The notes under the pieces are model-generated. The model saw only the letters and a list, made by a program, of their open reading frames with translations. It had not been told where the DNA came from and ran no database searches. DNA of 64,000 nucleotides from Herbaspirillum sp. RV1423. GTDB lineage: Bacteria > Pseudomonadota > Gammaproteobacteria > Burkholderiales > Burkholderiaceae_D. Position numbers and translations under genes: made by a program. The stretch covers positions 124,001 to 188,000 of the forward strand of contig NZ_CBXX010000003.1 in NCBI RefSeq assembly GCF_000577615.1, in the 5' to 3' direction. Of this stretch, positions 9,053 to 16,715 are shown in pieces. Numbering within the stretch: the first letter of the stretch is position 1; every line of letters starts with the position of its first letter.

Positions 9053-10090
9053 ATGACCTATCTGGCATCGAGCACCCGATACGAAACCATGCAATACCGC
9101 ACCTGCGGCCGCAGCGGCCTGAAGCTGCCGCTGCTGTCGCTGGGCTTGTGGCACAACTTCGGCGACACCGGCTCGCTGGCGACGCAACGCGACATGCTGC
9201 GCACCGCATTCAACTTCGGCATCACGCATTTCGACCTGGCCAATAATTACGGACCGCCGTACGGCAGCGCCGAAGCCAATTTCGGTCATCTCTTCAAGCA
9301 GGATTTCCAGCCTTATCGCGACGAGTTGATCATCTCGACCAAGGCCGGATGGGACATGTGGCCCGGCCCTTACGGTCAGGGCGGCGGTTCGCGCAAATAT
9401 GTGCTGGCCAGCCTGGACCAGAGCCTCAAGCGCATGAACCTCGACTACGTCGACATCTTCTACTCACACCGCTTCGATCCGGACACGCCGTTGGAAGAAA
9501 CCATGGGCGCGCTGGCCACCGCCGTGCAGCAGGGCAAGGCGCTGTACGTGGGCGTGTCGTCCTACTCGCCGCAAAAGACCAGGGAAGCGGCTGAACTGCT
9601 GAAGCAATGGAAGGTCCCCTGCCTGATCCATCAGCCGTCGTACAACATGTTCAACCGCTGGATCGAACAGGGCCTGCTCGACGAACTGGAACGGCAAGGC
9701 ATGGGTTGCATCACCTTCACCGCGCTGGCGCAAGGCCTGCTGAGCGACAAATACCTCAACGGCATTCCTGAAGATGCCCGCATCAACCGCGCCGGCGGCG
9801 GTTCGCTCAAGAGCGATCACCTGAGCGCGGAAAACCTGCAACGCGTGCGCGTGCTCAACGACATCGCCAAGGCGCGCGGCCAAACACTGGCTCAAATGGC
9901 GCTGGCCTGGGTGCTGCGCGATCCGCGCGTCACGTCGACGCTGATCGGCGCCAGCAGCAGCAAACAGATCCGCGAGAACGTCGCCGCGCTCGAAAAGCTC
10001 AGCTTCACCGCCGAGGAACTGGCCGCGATCGACAAGCAGGCGCAAGATGGCCATCTCAACTTGTGGGAAGTGTCGTCGCGACACACCTGA
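9053..10090 (+). CDS. Aldo/keto reductase, YghZ (glyceraldehyde-3-phosphate reductase) type
   Basis: This 345-residue NADPH-dependent reductase has a TIM-barrel fold. The start at 9053 follows AAGGAGAG. The catalytic tetrad of the family is visible: D in THFDLANNYG with the nearby Y, K in IISTKAG, and H in YSHRFD. The NADPH-binding C-terminal block STLIGASSSKQIREN is intact. Sequence style (YRTCGRSGLKLPLLSLGLW and the YSPQKTREA block) resembles E. coli YghZ, which reduces methylglyoxal and L-glyceraldehyde 3-phosphate. It is monocistronic, closed by a strong terminator at 10107-10142. Confidence 0.9.
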   Translation: MTYLASSTRYETMQYRTCGRSGLKLPLLSLGLWHNFGDTGSLATQRDMLRTAFNFGITHFDLANNYGPPYGSAEANFGHLFKQDFQPYRDELIISTKAGWDMWPGPYGQGGGSRKYVLASLDQSLKRMNLDYVDIFYSHRFDPDTPLEETMGALATAVQQGKALYVGVSSYSPQKTREAAELLKQWKVPCLIHQPSYNMFNRWIEQGLLDELERQGMGCITFTALAQGLLSDKYLNGIPEDARINRAGGGSLKSDHLSAENLQRVRVLNDIAKARGQTLAQMALAWVLRDPRVTSTLIGASSSKQIRENVAALEKLSFTAEELAAIDKQAQDGHLNLWEVSSRHT

Positions 10091-10106
10091 TCCTGCGCAC
10101 AAAACA

Positions 10107-10142
10107 AAGGCCCATCGGCTTGACGGCGATGGGCCTTTTTCA
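10107..10142 (+). terminator. Rho-independent terminator after the aldo/keto reductase
   Basis: An 11-bp perfect stem, AAGGCCCATCG and CGATGGGCCTT around a 9-base loop, runs into a T-run. Because the stem is symmetric and starts with AAGG, it may also stop the convergent quinone-reductase transcript. Confidence 0.85.
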
Positions 10143-10162
10143 TTTCAACGAAAAATCGCCGC

Positions 10163-11020
10163 TCAGTGCTTGCCCAGCACTGCCGCCACCGATGCTGCCA
10201 GCGACGTGGTCGGATGACCAATCAGGGAAGACAGTTGACGACCGTCGTCAAATAGCGCCCCCTGCGAAGCCGCCGTATCCGAATCGGACAACAGGGCGGC
10301 AATCGTTTCCGGCAAACCGAAACCAATCAGCGCAGCCTTGTAATCGGCTTCGGGCACATTGCGATAAATCACCGCCTTGCCGGATTGGCGCGCCGCTTCG
10401 GCAGCCAGTTCGGTCAGTGTATAGGCGCTGTCGCCCGCGAGTTCGTAGACCTTGCCGGCGTGACCGCTGCCGGTCAGCACCGTGGCGGCGGCGTCGGCAT
10501 AATCGCTGCGCGCGGCCGAGGCGATGCGGCCATCGCCGGCGCTACCGTAGATGGCGCCTTGCGCGACGGCATTCGGCACGCCTGCGGTGTAGTTCTCGGT
10601 ATACCAGCCGTTGCGCAGGATCGTCGCGGGCAAGCCGCTCGCCTTGATGGCTTGCTCGGTTTGCTCATGTTCAGCGGCCAGGCCGAGCGTCGAGGTGTCG
10701 GCGCGCAAGACGCTGGTGTATGCCAGCAACTTGACGTCGGCGCGTTTGGCCGCGTCGATGACGGCGCGGTGCTGCGGCAAGCGCTGGCCGATTTCATTGG
10801 AAGAAATCAGCAAGACTTTTTCCGCTCCCTGAAAAGCGGCATCGAGGCTGGCGGCGTCGGTGTAATCGGCGCGCCGCACCTGCACGCCCAGCGCGGCCAG
10901 GTCGCCGGCCTTTTCCGGACTGCGCACGGCGGCGACCACCTGGCCGGCGGGAACGGTTTTCAACAATGCTGCGATGACAAGACGACCCAATTGGCCGGTG
11001 GCTCCGGTGACGACGATCAT
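10163..11020 (-). CDS. NmrA-type NAD(P)H:quinone oxidoreductase (QOR2-like)
   Basis: This 285-residue SDR/NmrA-family protein begins at MIVVTGATGQLG (ATG 11020); longer upstream frames are not supported. The Rossmann motif GATGQLG is at residues 6-12, and the length matches E. coli QorB (286 aa), which reduces quinones with NADPH. The block LRNGWYTENYTAG is characteristic of QOR2-like proteins. It is divergent from an HxlR-type repressor at 11119 with palindromes between them, the usual arrangement for electrophile-responsive control. The substrate is inferred from family only. Confidence 0.88.
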   Translation of the reverse strand: MIVVTGATGQLGRLVIAALLKTVPAGQVVAAVRSPEKAGDLAALGVQVRRADYTDAASLDAAFQGAEKVLLISSNEIGQRLPQHRAVIDAAKRADVKLLAYTSVLRADTSTLGLAAEHEQTEQAIKASGLPATILRNGWYTENYTAGVPNAVAQGAIYGSAGDGRIASAARSDYADAAATVLTGSGHAGKVYELAGDSAYTLTELAAEAARQSGKAVIYRNVPEADYKAALIGFGLPETIAALLSDSDTAASQGALFDDGRQLSSLIGHPTTSLAASVAAVLGKH

Positions 11021-11057
11021 GACAATTCCTGTTCGATAAAAGTGAAGGAAATCGCAG

Positions 11058-11100
11058 GTTAGCCGATACGCTAACTTTTTGTAAGTACATACAAAAAGGT
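11058..11100. promoter_or_regulatory. Two palindromes in the divergent quinone reductase/HxlR promoter region
   Basis: GTTAGC-6-GCTAAC (11058-11075) is a perfect inverted repeat. It is followed by an AT-rich imperfect inverted repeat, CTTTTTGTA ... TACAAAAAG (about 11075-11099), with GTACAT at its centre. A TAAAAT -10-like box at 11106-11111 precedes the HxlR start by only seven bases. I infer these are binding sites for the adjacent HxlR protein. Confidence 0.6.
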
Positions 11101-11118
11101 TAGTGTAAAATCGGCCCC

Positions 11119-11562
11119 ATGAATACACGAGACCGTTTTCCTCCCCTTTCTTCCCACGTTTCCCTCAAGGAGCGCATGCGGCGCGGCGAGTTGTTTTCCG
11201 CCGACTGTCCGTCGCGCAGCGTGTTGAAGCACATCACCAGCCGCTGGGGCGTGCTGCTTCTGGTTGCGCTGCTGGCCGGCACGCACCGCTTCAGCGACCT
11301 GCGCCGCAAGGTCGGCGGCGTCAGCGAAAAAATGCTGGCGCAGACATTGCAGGACCTGGAAGGCGACGGACTGGTGATCCGCAAGTCTCATGACGTGGTG
11401 CCGCCGCATGTCGATTACACGCTGTCGCCGCTGGGGCTGGAAGCCGCGCAGCGCGTGGAAGCATTGACGGACTGGATAGAAATGAGCCTGCCCCTGATCC
11501 TCGAAGCCTGGCAGGAAAAATCCGAGCGAACGGCAAAGAATGCAAACGGCAACGGGAAATAA
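11119..11562 (+). CDS. HxlR-family winged-helix transcriptional regulator
   Basis: This 147-residue HxlR/DUF24 regulator has the conserved cysteine in ADCPSRSVL followed by the SRWGVLLLVALLAG helix, the RFSDLRRKVGGVSEKMLAQTLQDLE recognition region and the wing ending in YTLSPLG. The cysteine commonly senses quinones or electrophiles in YodB/QorR-type members. It is divergent from the QOR2-like gene, and the palindromes between them are the likely operators. The -10-like box lies so close to the ATG that the mRNA could be leaderless. Confidence 0.9.
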   Translation: MNTRDRFPPLSSHVSLKERMRRGELFSADCPSRSVLKHITSRWGVLLLVALLAGTHRFSDLRRKVGGVSEKMLAQTLQDLEGDGLVIRKSHDVVPPHVDYTLSPLGLEAAQRVEALTDWIEMSLPLILEAWQEKSERTAKNANGNGK

Positions 11563-11578
11563 AAAACCTGTACCTTCC

Positions 11579-12031
11579 TCACCGCTGCCTTTCCTTCATC
11601 GCCTCCGCGAACTTTCGCAGCAGCACCGGAAATGCCTCTTGTTCTGCTGCCGGCCAATCGGCGATCAGTTCGCCAAGCAACTGACGGCGAGCCTTGGCAA
11701 TCGCCGCGACCGCACGAGCACCTGCTTTCGTGATCGCTGCTGCCCTCACTCGCATGTCTTCCTCAGAGGAGGGGCGCTTGACCAAACCAAGTCGTTCCAA
11801 CTTAGCAATCTGGCGGCTGACCGTAGAGGGATCACGGCCCGCCTTCTCCGCAAGCTGGGCAACACTCATGGCCGGTGCGGCACTGAGCCGAACCAGCAAG
11901 GGAAACAAAGCCCTGTCCAACGACACGCCGGCTGCCCCCAACAGCACCTCATCTTGACGAGGGCTGTTCAGCAGCCCAGTGAGTTCAATCAGAGCCGCGG
12001 CAATCGCATCAACATTACATGTATCGTGCAT
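11579..12031 (-). CDS. MarR-family transcriptional regulator
   Basis: This 150-residue MarR-type winged-helix protein has a LLVRLSAAPAMSVAQLAEKAGRDPSTVSRQIAKLERLGLV recognition region followed by a wing with RPSSEEDMRVRAAAITKAG. It is divergent from an FMN-reductase gene and its own start codon lies within one of two related palindromes, so autoregulation is likely. No ribosome site is visible upstream of ATG 12031. The gene is next to an integrase remnant and could have arrived with it. Confidence 0.88.
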   Translation of the reverse strand: MHDTCNVDAIAAALIELTGLLNSPRQDEVLLGAAGVSLDRALFPLLVRLSAAPAMSVAQLAEKAGRDPSTVSRQIAKLERLGLVKRPSSEEDMRVRAAAITKAGARAVAAIAKARRQLLGELIADWPAAEQEAFPVLLRKFAEAMKERQR

Positions 12032-12080
12032 GCTTTACACTCATTCACAAAGTCTTCATAATGCGTGCATCGTACATGCA
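12017..12080. promoter_or_regulatory. Promoter of the FMN reductase flanked by two CATG/TGCAT palindromes
   Basis: TTTACA (12034-12039) and CATAAT (12057-12062) are 17 bp apart, a near-consensus sigma70 promoter reading right. One imperfect palindrome (CATG-7-CATG type, about 12018-12032) abuts the -35 box. A perfect one (TGCAT-CGTAC-ATGCA, 12066-12080) follows the -10 box. Bound MarR would cover both ends of the promoter. Site assignment is inference. Confidence 0.65.
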
Positions 12081-12096
12081 TTTGAAGGCTCACGCT

Positions 12097-12720
12097 ATGG
12101 AACCAATGAAGAAAGTGCTGCTGATCATGGGCAGTACACGAGCAGGGAGGAAGTGTCCTCAGATCACCTCATGGGTGAAGTCCCTCGCCAAGCAGGTTTG
12201 TCCGGACTTCTCCTATGAAATCGTTGACTTGGCGACGTGGCAGCTACCGATGGACGACGAACCGGGCATTCCTGCTCTGGGCAACTACACACAAGCACAT
12301 ACCTTGGCATGGAGCGAGAAGATCAAGGCAGCCGCTGCCGTAGCCTTCATCACCCCGCAATTCAACTGGGGCTATCCGGCCGTCCTGAAAAACGCCATTG
12401 ATCACCTGTACAGTGAATGGCGAGAGAAGCCCACGATCATCGTGACCTATGGCGGGCATGGCGGCACTCGCTGTGCCAGGCAGCTAAGACGTGTCGCGGC
12501 CTCACTCAGAATGAACGTAGTTCTGACGGCACCGGCTCTTGAACTTCCGGATCTGGTGATTCGGGAAGGTGCAGCCCTCAATCCCGCTCAAGATTTCCGT
12601 GCTTCCATTCCCAAAATCGAAAGGGCATTCACGGAACTGGCTAATCAAATCAATGATCGTGAAAGCATGCTTTCAACAATCAAAAGAAAGCTGAAGGCAT
12701 TGCTTGCCAGCATTTCATAG
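12097..12720 (+). CDS. NADPH-dependent FMN reductase family protein
   Basis: This is a flavodoxin-fold reductase of about 207 residues. ATG 12097 is preferred: it lies downstream of the predicted transcription start and behind GAAGG, unlike the ATG at 12061 inside the promoter. The phosphate-binding loop is MGSTRAGRKCPQI and the FMN-contact motif PQFNWGYPAVLKNAID is the family hallmark; TYGGHGG follows. Such enzymes reduce quinones, azo dyes or metals. Control by the divergent MarR protein fits an electrophile or xenobiotic response. GC is lower than in neighbouring chromosomal genes. Confidence 0.85.
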   Translation: MEPMKKVLLIMGSTRAGRKCPQITSWVKSLAKQVCPDFSYEIVDLATWQLPMDDEPGIPALGNYTQAHTLAWSEKIKAAAAVAFITPQFNWGYPAVLKNAIDHLYSEWREKPTIIVTYGGHGGTRCARQLRRVAASLRMNVVLTAPALELPDLVIREGAALNPAQDFRASIPKIERAFTELANQINDRESMLSTIKRKLKALLASIS

Positions 12721-12721
12721 A

Positions 12722-12964
12722 AAAAAGAAAGGCCGGTCAGACGGCTACACCGCCAGCGGATTCAAGGGAATGTTCGGCAAGCTGCTCGACCAGGCACTGG
12801 AAGAAAAGGTCATCACGAAACGGTTCACGTTCCACGATCTCCGGGCTTATTACGTGACGCAACACAAGGAGGAAAGAGGCAGCCTGCCGGACCTGCATGC
12901 CAATCCAGCGACGATGGCGCGCGTGTACGATCGGAGCAAAACGGTGAAGCGGAAGGGGTTGTAA
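12722..12964 (+). pseudogene. C-terminal remnant of a tyrosine-recombinase integrase
   Basis: About 80 residues resemble the end of phage/island integrases: SDGYTASGFKGMFGKLLDQAL, then the HxxR box FTFHDLRAYY and a final ARVYDRSKTVKRKGL with the catalytic-type tyrosine. The N-terminal domains and the first catalytic arginine are absent, and the LGH box between them is not recognisable. The fragment points at the 3' end of tRNA-His 100 bp away, as expected for an element once integrated there. No intact start or ribosome site is present. Confidence 0.7.
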
Positions 12965-13029
12965 ATTCCAGTTTGTGGAACGACTGTGGAATTCCGGCAC
13001 GGCGAGTAAACACAGCCCTGTGGCGCGAA

Positions 13030-13061
13030 GCCTTATAGCCTTATAGCCTTATAGCTTTATA
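13030..13061. repeat. Tandem 8-bp repeat next to tRNA-His
   Basis: Three copies of GCCTTATA followed by one GCTTTATA lie head to tail between the integrase remnant and the tRNA gene. The unit is not a multiple of three and the stretch is non-coding. It may be slippage debris from the lost element's attachment region. Confidence 0.8.
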
Positions 13062-13066
13062 GATAC

Positions 13067-13143
13067 TGGGGTGGCTGACGGGACTCGAACCCGCGACAAC
13101 AGGAATCACAATCCTGGACTCTACCAACTGAGCTACAGCCACC
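13067..13143 (-). tRNA. tRNA-His (GTG)
   Basis: Read on the minus strand, the sequence GGTGGCTGTAGCTCAG...GTCAGCCACC folds into a cloverleaf with an encoded CCA (13067-13069). The anticodon loop is ATTGTGATT, giving GTG, and the extra 5' G typical of tRNA-His is present. The T-loop GGTTCGAGTCCC is canonical. An integrase remnant on its 3' side marks it as a former integration site. Confidence 0.97.
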
Positions 13144-13245
13144 ACTGCATGACCAAGGACGTGAACTGCTGCCTTGTGTCAGTGAAGCAGAAGATTATAC
13201 AAAATTGTGGAGGTTCTGGCAAATGAATTAGTCGCCGGAACGCAA

Positions 13246-14103
13246 TTAGCCGGAATCCGTTTGGAGCGTGGCCGGTTTTCCGGCGATCTGTCGCACTTCC
13301 GCAGGCATTCCCAACAAACTCGCCAACGCCGTCGACAAGGTGCTGGCGCTGGCAGTGGTATAGGCGACCAGACCGCCCTCCTCGGCCGCCACGGACAGAA
13401 GAAGCAGATCCTTCGCGTTCAGCAGACGGGTCAATTGACGCGTCACCGCTTCGCCGGTATCGACGATGAAGGGTGCCGGACAACCGGCATGCTGCGCGGC
13501 CGCCTCGATCAACTCCCGGACAAACGGGTAATGCGTGCAGCCCAGCACCAGGGTATCGGCGCCCTGGGCGATCAGCGGCATGACATAGCGATCCACCAAC
13601 TCGGCGGTTGCGGGCGAATAAAGTTCGCCCTTTTCGATCTGATCGACCAAGCCGACGCAGGCTTGCGAAATGAACCGTACCTTGCCCGCCGTCGCAACCT
13701 GCTCACGCAGCGCAATGAACCTTGCGCTGGCCAGCGTGCTGCGCGTGGCCAGCACGCCGACAATGCCGCTTTTGCTTTGCATCGCTGCCGGTTTCAGGCC
13801 GGGTTCGATGCCGACCACGATGAGATCGGGCCAGTTGGTCCTGATCGCCTGGATCGCCGCCGCGGTTGCGGTATTGCATGCGACCACCAGCGCCTTGATA
13901 CCCTCTTCGATCAGGAAAGCCGCGATCGCCAGCGAGCGCTCGACGATTTGCCGCTCCTCCCTGTCGCCGTAGGGCGCGTAGCCGGAGTCGGCGAAATACA
14001 GCAAATGCTCCTGCGGCAACGCGGCGCGCACATGACGCAGCACCGACAAGCCGCCGATGCCGGAATCGAAAATGCCGACGGGCGCATCGGCGTCCATCGG
14101 CAT
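13246..14103 (-). CDS. murI: Glutamate racemase
   Basis: This 285-residue cytosolic enzyme makes D-glutamate for peptidoglycan. The glycine-rich start VGIFDSGIGGLSVLR is diagnostic. The two catalytic cysteines are C76 in VVACNTA and C189 in LGCTHYPF. I chose ATG 14103, which has AGG eight bases upstream and gives the family's usual length; in-frame starts at 14148 (ATG) and 14154 (TTG) would add a non-conserved leader. It lies downstream of fumA in the same direction, with a gap of less than 80 bp, so co-transcription is possible. Confidence 0.95.
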   Translation of the reverse strand: MPMDADAPVGIFDSGIGGLSVLRHVRAALPQEHLLYFADSGYAPYGDREERQIVERSLAIAAFLIEEGIKALVVACNTATAAAIQAIRTNWPDLIVVGIEPGLKPAAMQSKSGIVGVLATRSTLASARFIALREQVATAGKVRFISQACVGLVDQIEKGELYSPATAELVDRYVMPLIAQGADTLVLGCTHYPFVRELIEAAAQHAGCPAPFIVDTGEAVTRQLTRLLNAKDLLLLSVAAEEGGLVAYTTASASTLSTALASLLGMPAEVRQIAGKPATLQTDSG

Positions 14104-14179
14104 CGGTGTTGCCTGCGATATCGATCCGGTCACCGGCGGCCCGCTCATCGGCAAGCAAGTCCCGGTTGACGCAGAGTCA

Positions 14180-15721
14180 TCATGCGATCGTGACAGGAAT
14201 CTTGCTCAGCGAAGCGCTGGTGGCAATGCGTTCCTTCCACTCCTGCGGGCCGGTGGTATGCACCGAGACGCCGTCCGAATCGACCGCCACGGTCACCGGC
14301 ATGTCCTTGACGTCAAACTCGTAAATCGCTTCCATGCCGAGGTCGGCAAAACCCAGCACCTTGGCCGACTTGATCGCCTTCGACACCAGGTAGGCGGCGC
14401 CGCCGACGGCCATCAGGTACGCCGACTTGTGCTTCTTGATCGACTCGATCGCCACCGGACCGCGTTCCGATTTGCCGATCATCGAGATCAGGCCGGTCTG
14501 CTCCAGCATCATGTCGGTAAATTTGTCCATGCGCGTCGCGGTCGTCGGACCGGCCGGACCGACCACTTCGTCGCGCACCGGATCGACCGGACCGACATAG
14601 TAGATCACGCGATTGGTGAAATCGACCGGCAGCTTCTCGCCCTTGGCCAGCATTTCCTGGATGCGCTTGTGCGCGGCGTCGCGGCCGGTCAGCATCTTGC
14701 CGTTCAACAGCAGGGTCTGGCCCGGCTTCCACGAGGCGACTTCTTCCTTCGTCAGCGTGTTGAGGTCGACGCGCTTGGACTTCTCGGTATCGGGAACCCA
14801 GTGAACTTCCGGCCATTCGGACAGCGACGGCGGCTCCATGTAGGCCGGACCGGAACCGTCCAGCACGAAGTGGCCGTGACGGGTTGCCGCACAGTTCGGG
14901 ATCATCGCGACCGGTTTCGACGCCGCGTGCGTCGGATGCATCATGATCTTGACGTCGAGCACGGTGGTCAGGCCACCCAGGCCTTGCGCACCGATACCCA
15001 GCGCATTGACCTTGTCGCACAGTTCGATGCGCAATTCCTCGGTCTTGTTTTGCGGGCCGCGCTTCTTCAGCTCGTACATGTCGATGTCGTCCATCAGCAC
15101 TTCCTTGGCCATCAGCATGGCCTTCTCGGCGGTGCCGCCGATACCGATGCCGAGCATGCCCGGCGGACACCAGCCGGCGCCCATCGTCGGCACAGTCTTC
15201 AGCACCCAGTCCACCAGCGAGTCGGAAGGATTGAGCATGACGAACTTGGTCTTGTTTTCGGAACCGCCGCCCTTGGCCGCGATGCGCACGTCGACGGTAT
15301 TGCCCGGCACCAGCTCCATGTGGATCACGGCCGGCGTGTTGTCCTTGGTGTTCTTGCGTTCGAATTGCGGATCGGCCACGATCGAGGCGCGCAGCACGTT
15401 GTCCGGATGCATGTAGCCTTGGCGCACGCCTTGGTTGACGGCGTCGGCGATGGAACCGGTAAAGCCTTCGAAGCGCACGCCCATGCCGATCTTCAGGAAC
15501 ACGTTGACGATGCCGGTGTCCTGGCAGATCGGACGCTTGCCTTCGGCGCACATGCGCGAATTGGTCAGGATCTGGGCGATGGAATCTTTCGCGGCCGGGC
15601 TCTGCTCCTGTTCATAGGCGCGAGCCAGGTGCTGAATGAAATCCACCGGATGGTAATAGCTGATGTATTGCAGCGCGGCGGCCACGGATTCGATGAGATC
15701 GTCTTGCTTGATGATGGTCAT
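14180..15721 (-). CDS. fumA: Class I (iron-sulfur) fumarate hydratase
   Basis: This is a 513-residue iron-sulfur fumarase interconverting fumarate and malate in the TCA cycle. Cysteines expected to hold the [4Fe-4S] cluster are visible at GKRPICQDTG (C66), WCPPGMLGIGIGG and PNCAATRHGH. The C-terminal beta domain contains GPTTATRMDKFTDMMLEQTGL and SERGP, conserved in FumA/FumB-type enzymes. Length agrees with the single-chain class. It is 34 bp downstream of a UPF0114 gene. Some members act on tartrate or mesaconate, but the genomic setting favours the housekeeping role. Confidence 0.93.
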   Translation of the reverse strand: MTIIKQDDLIESVAAALQYISYYHPVDFIQHLARAYEQEQSPAAKDSIAQILTNSRMCAEGKRPICQDTGIVNVFLKIGMGVRFEGFTGSIADAVNQGVRQGYMHPDNVLRASIVADPQFERKNTKDNTPAVIHMELVPGNTVDVRIAAKGGGSENKTKFVMLNPSDSLVDWVLKTVPTMGAGWCPPGMLGIGIGGTAEKAMLMAKEVLMDDIDMYELKKRGPQNKTEELRIELCDKVNALGIGAQGLGGLTTVLDVKIMMHPTHAASKPVAMIPNCAATRHGHFVLDGSGPAYMEPPSLSEWPEVHWVPDTEKSKRVDLNTLTKEEVASWKPGQTLLLNGKMLTGRDAAHKRIQEMLAKGEKLPVDFTNRVIYYVGPVDPVRDEVVGPAGPTTATRMDKFTDMMLEQTGLISMIGKSERGPVAIESIKKHKSAYLMAVGGAAYLVSKAIKSAKVLGFADLGMEAIYEFDVKDMPVTVAVDSDGVSVHTTGPQEWKERIATSASLSKIPVTIA

Positions 15722-15755
15722 GGCTGGTTCTCTCGGGTTAATTGAAAGGTTACGG

Positions 15756-16373
15756 TCAGTGCGGTTCCTGCGGCTCCGGCGGATGCGCCATCAACCGGTC
15801 GCAATACGCGATCGCCATGGCGGACAACAGGAAGGTGATGTGGATGCCGGTCTGCGCCAGCAGGGTCTTGACGTCGTAGAGGTTGGCGTTGATGAAGGTC
15901 TTGAGCAGATGGATCGACGAGATGCCGATGATCGCCGTCGCCAGCTTGACCTTGAGCACCGACGCATTTACATGCGACAGCCACTCGGGCTGGTCGGGAT
16001 GGCTTTCGAGGTTCATGCGCGAGACGAAGGTTTCGTAGCCGCCGACGATCACCATGATCAGCAGATTGGAGATCATCACCACGTCGATCAGCGCCAGCAC
16101 CACCAGCATGATGGTTTGTTCGTTGAGCTTGTCGGGACGCAACGCGCCTTCGATGGCGACCGCGTCGAGAATGTGTTCGAGCGACGACGGGTTGCCCAGG
16201 GCCGCCCCGATCAGGTCGCTGAGTTCGACCCAGAAATGATAGACGTAGACGCACTGCGCCAGGATCAGGCCGAGATACAGCGGCAACTGCAGCCACCGGC
16301 TCATGAAAATCAGATTCGGCAGGATGCCGATCTTCTTGCCTGGCGATACGGAGCGTGGTTCTTTCATTGGCAT
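15756..16373 (-). CDS. UPF0114/YqhA-type membrane protein
   Basis: This 205-residue protein has about four hydrophobic segments (around residues 30-48, 86-112, 145-160 and 173-190) and the block MVIVGGYETFVSRM, typical of the UPF0114 (TIGR00645) family of unknown function. The N-terminus is basic. ATG 16373 is followed six bases later by another ATG (16367). It directly precedes fumA and is probably its operon partner. Confidence 0.82.
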   Translation of the reverse strand: MPMKEPRSVSPGKKIGILPNLIFMSRWLQLPLYLGLILAQCVYVYHFWVELSDLIGAALGNPSSLEHILDAVAIEGALRPDKLNEQTIMLVVLALIDVVMISNLLIMVIVGGYETFVSRMNLESHPDQPEWLSHVNASVLKVKLATAIIGISSIHLLKTFINANLYDVKTLLAQTGIHITFLLSAMAIAYCDRLMAHPPEPQEPH

Positions 16374-16624
16374 ACATCTTCGGTTGATACCGGGACTGGC
16401 GTCCCTGAAGTCCAGTAGGCGGCCGCAAGCGCGGCGGCCGAATTCAGGGCGCTATTTTACACGCCCTTGCCCATCTCTTGGTTGCTGCGGGCGATCGCAA
16501 CGCGTACTCCCTGCCGACGCCGCCCGCAAATGCGATAATGCGGGAAGGCAACGGGGCGGCGCCTGCTTCCCGGCAACCCATCAATTCAGGATGTGTAAGG
16601 ACTGAGTAAGTGAAAACGCCTATG

Positions 16625-16692
16625 TTTTGCGAAAAGCAAAAATCAGAAGTTTTGCGGCGCGCAAAAACGGATCGTTTTTGCAAAAAGCAAAA
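16625..16692. promoter_or_regulatory. Three phased palindromes TTTTGC-N5-GCAAAA upstream of acs
   Basis: Perfect 17-bp palindromes lie at 16625-16641, 16650-16666 and 16676-16692. Only the 5-base spacers differ (GAAAA, GGCGC, AAAAA). Their centres are 25 and 26 bp apart, so all three face about the same side of two to three helix turns. They end 24 bp before the GTG of acs, overlapping the probable promoter or leader. I infer binding of a dimeric regulator. The half-site TTTGC/GCAAA resembles sites described for RamB/PccR-type short-chain acyl-CoA regulators, but this is from memory. Confidence 0.8.
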
Positions 16693-16715
16693 TTCATCAA
16701 TCGCAGGAGACTATC

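Noticed and set aside
8697-9056. Possible 119-residue gene upstream of the aldo/keto reductase
   Set aside because: No ribosome site, no recognisable domain, and it runs into the true reductase leader.
14057-15745. A 562-codon open frame antisense to fumA
   Set aside because: It is rich in His, Arg and Asp, has no domain pattern, and is the usual shadow in high-GC DNA of a well-conserved fumarase on the other strand.
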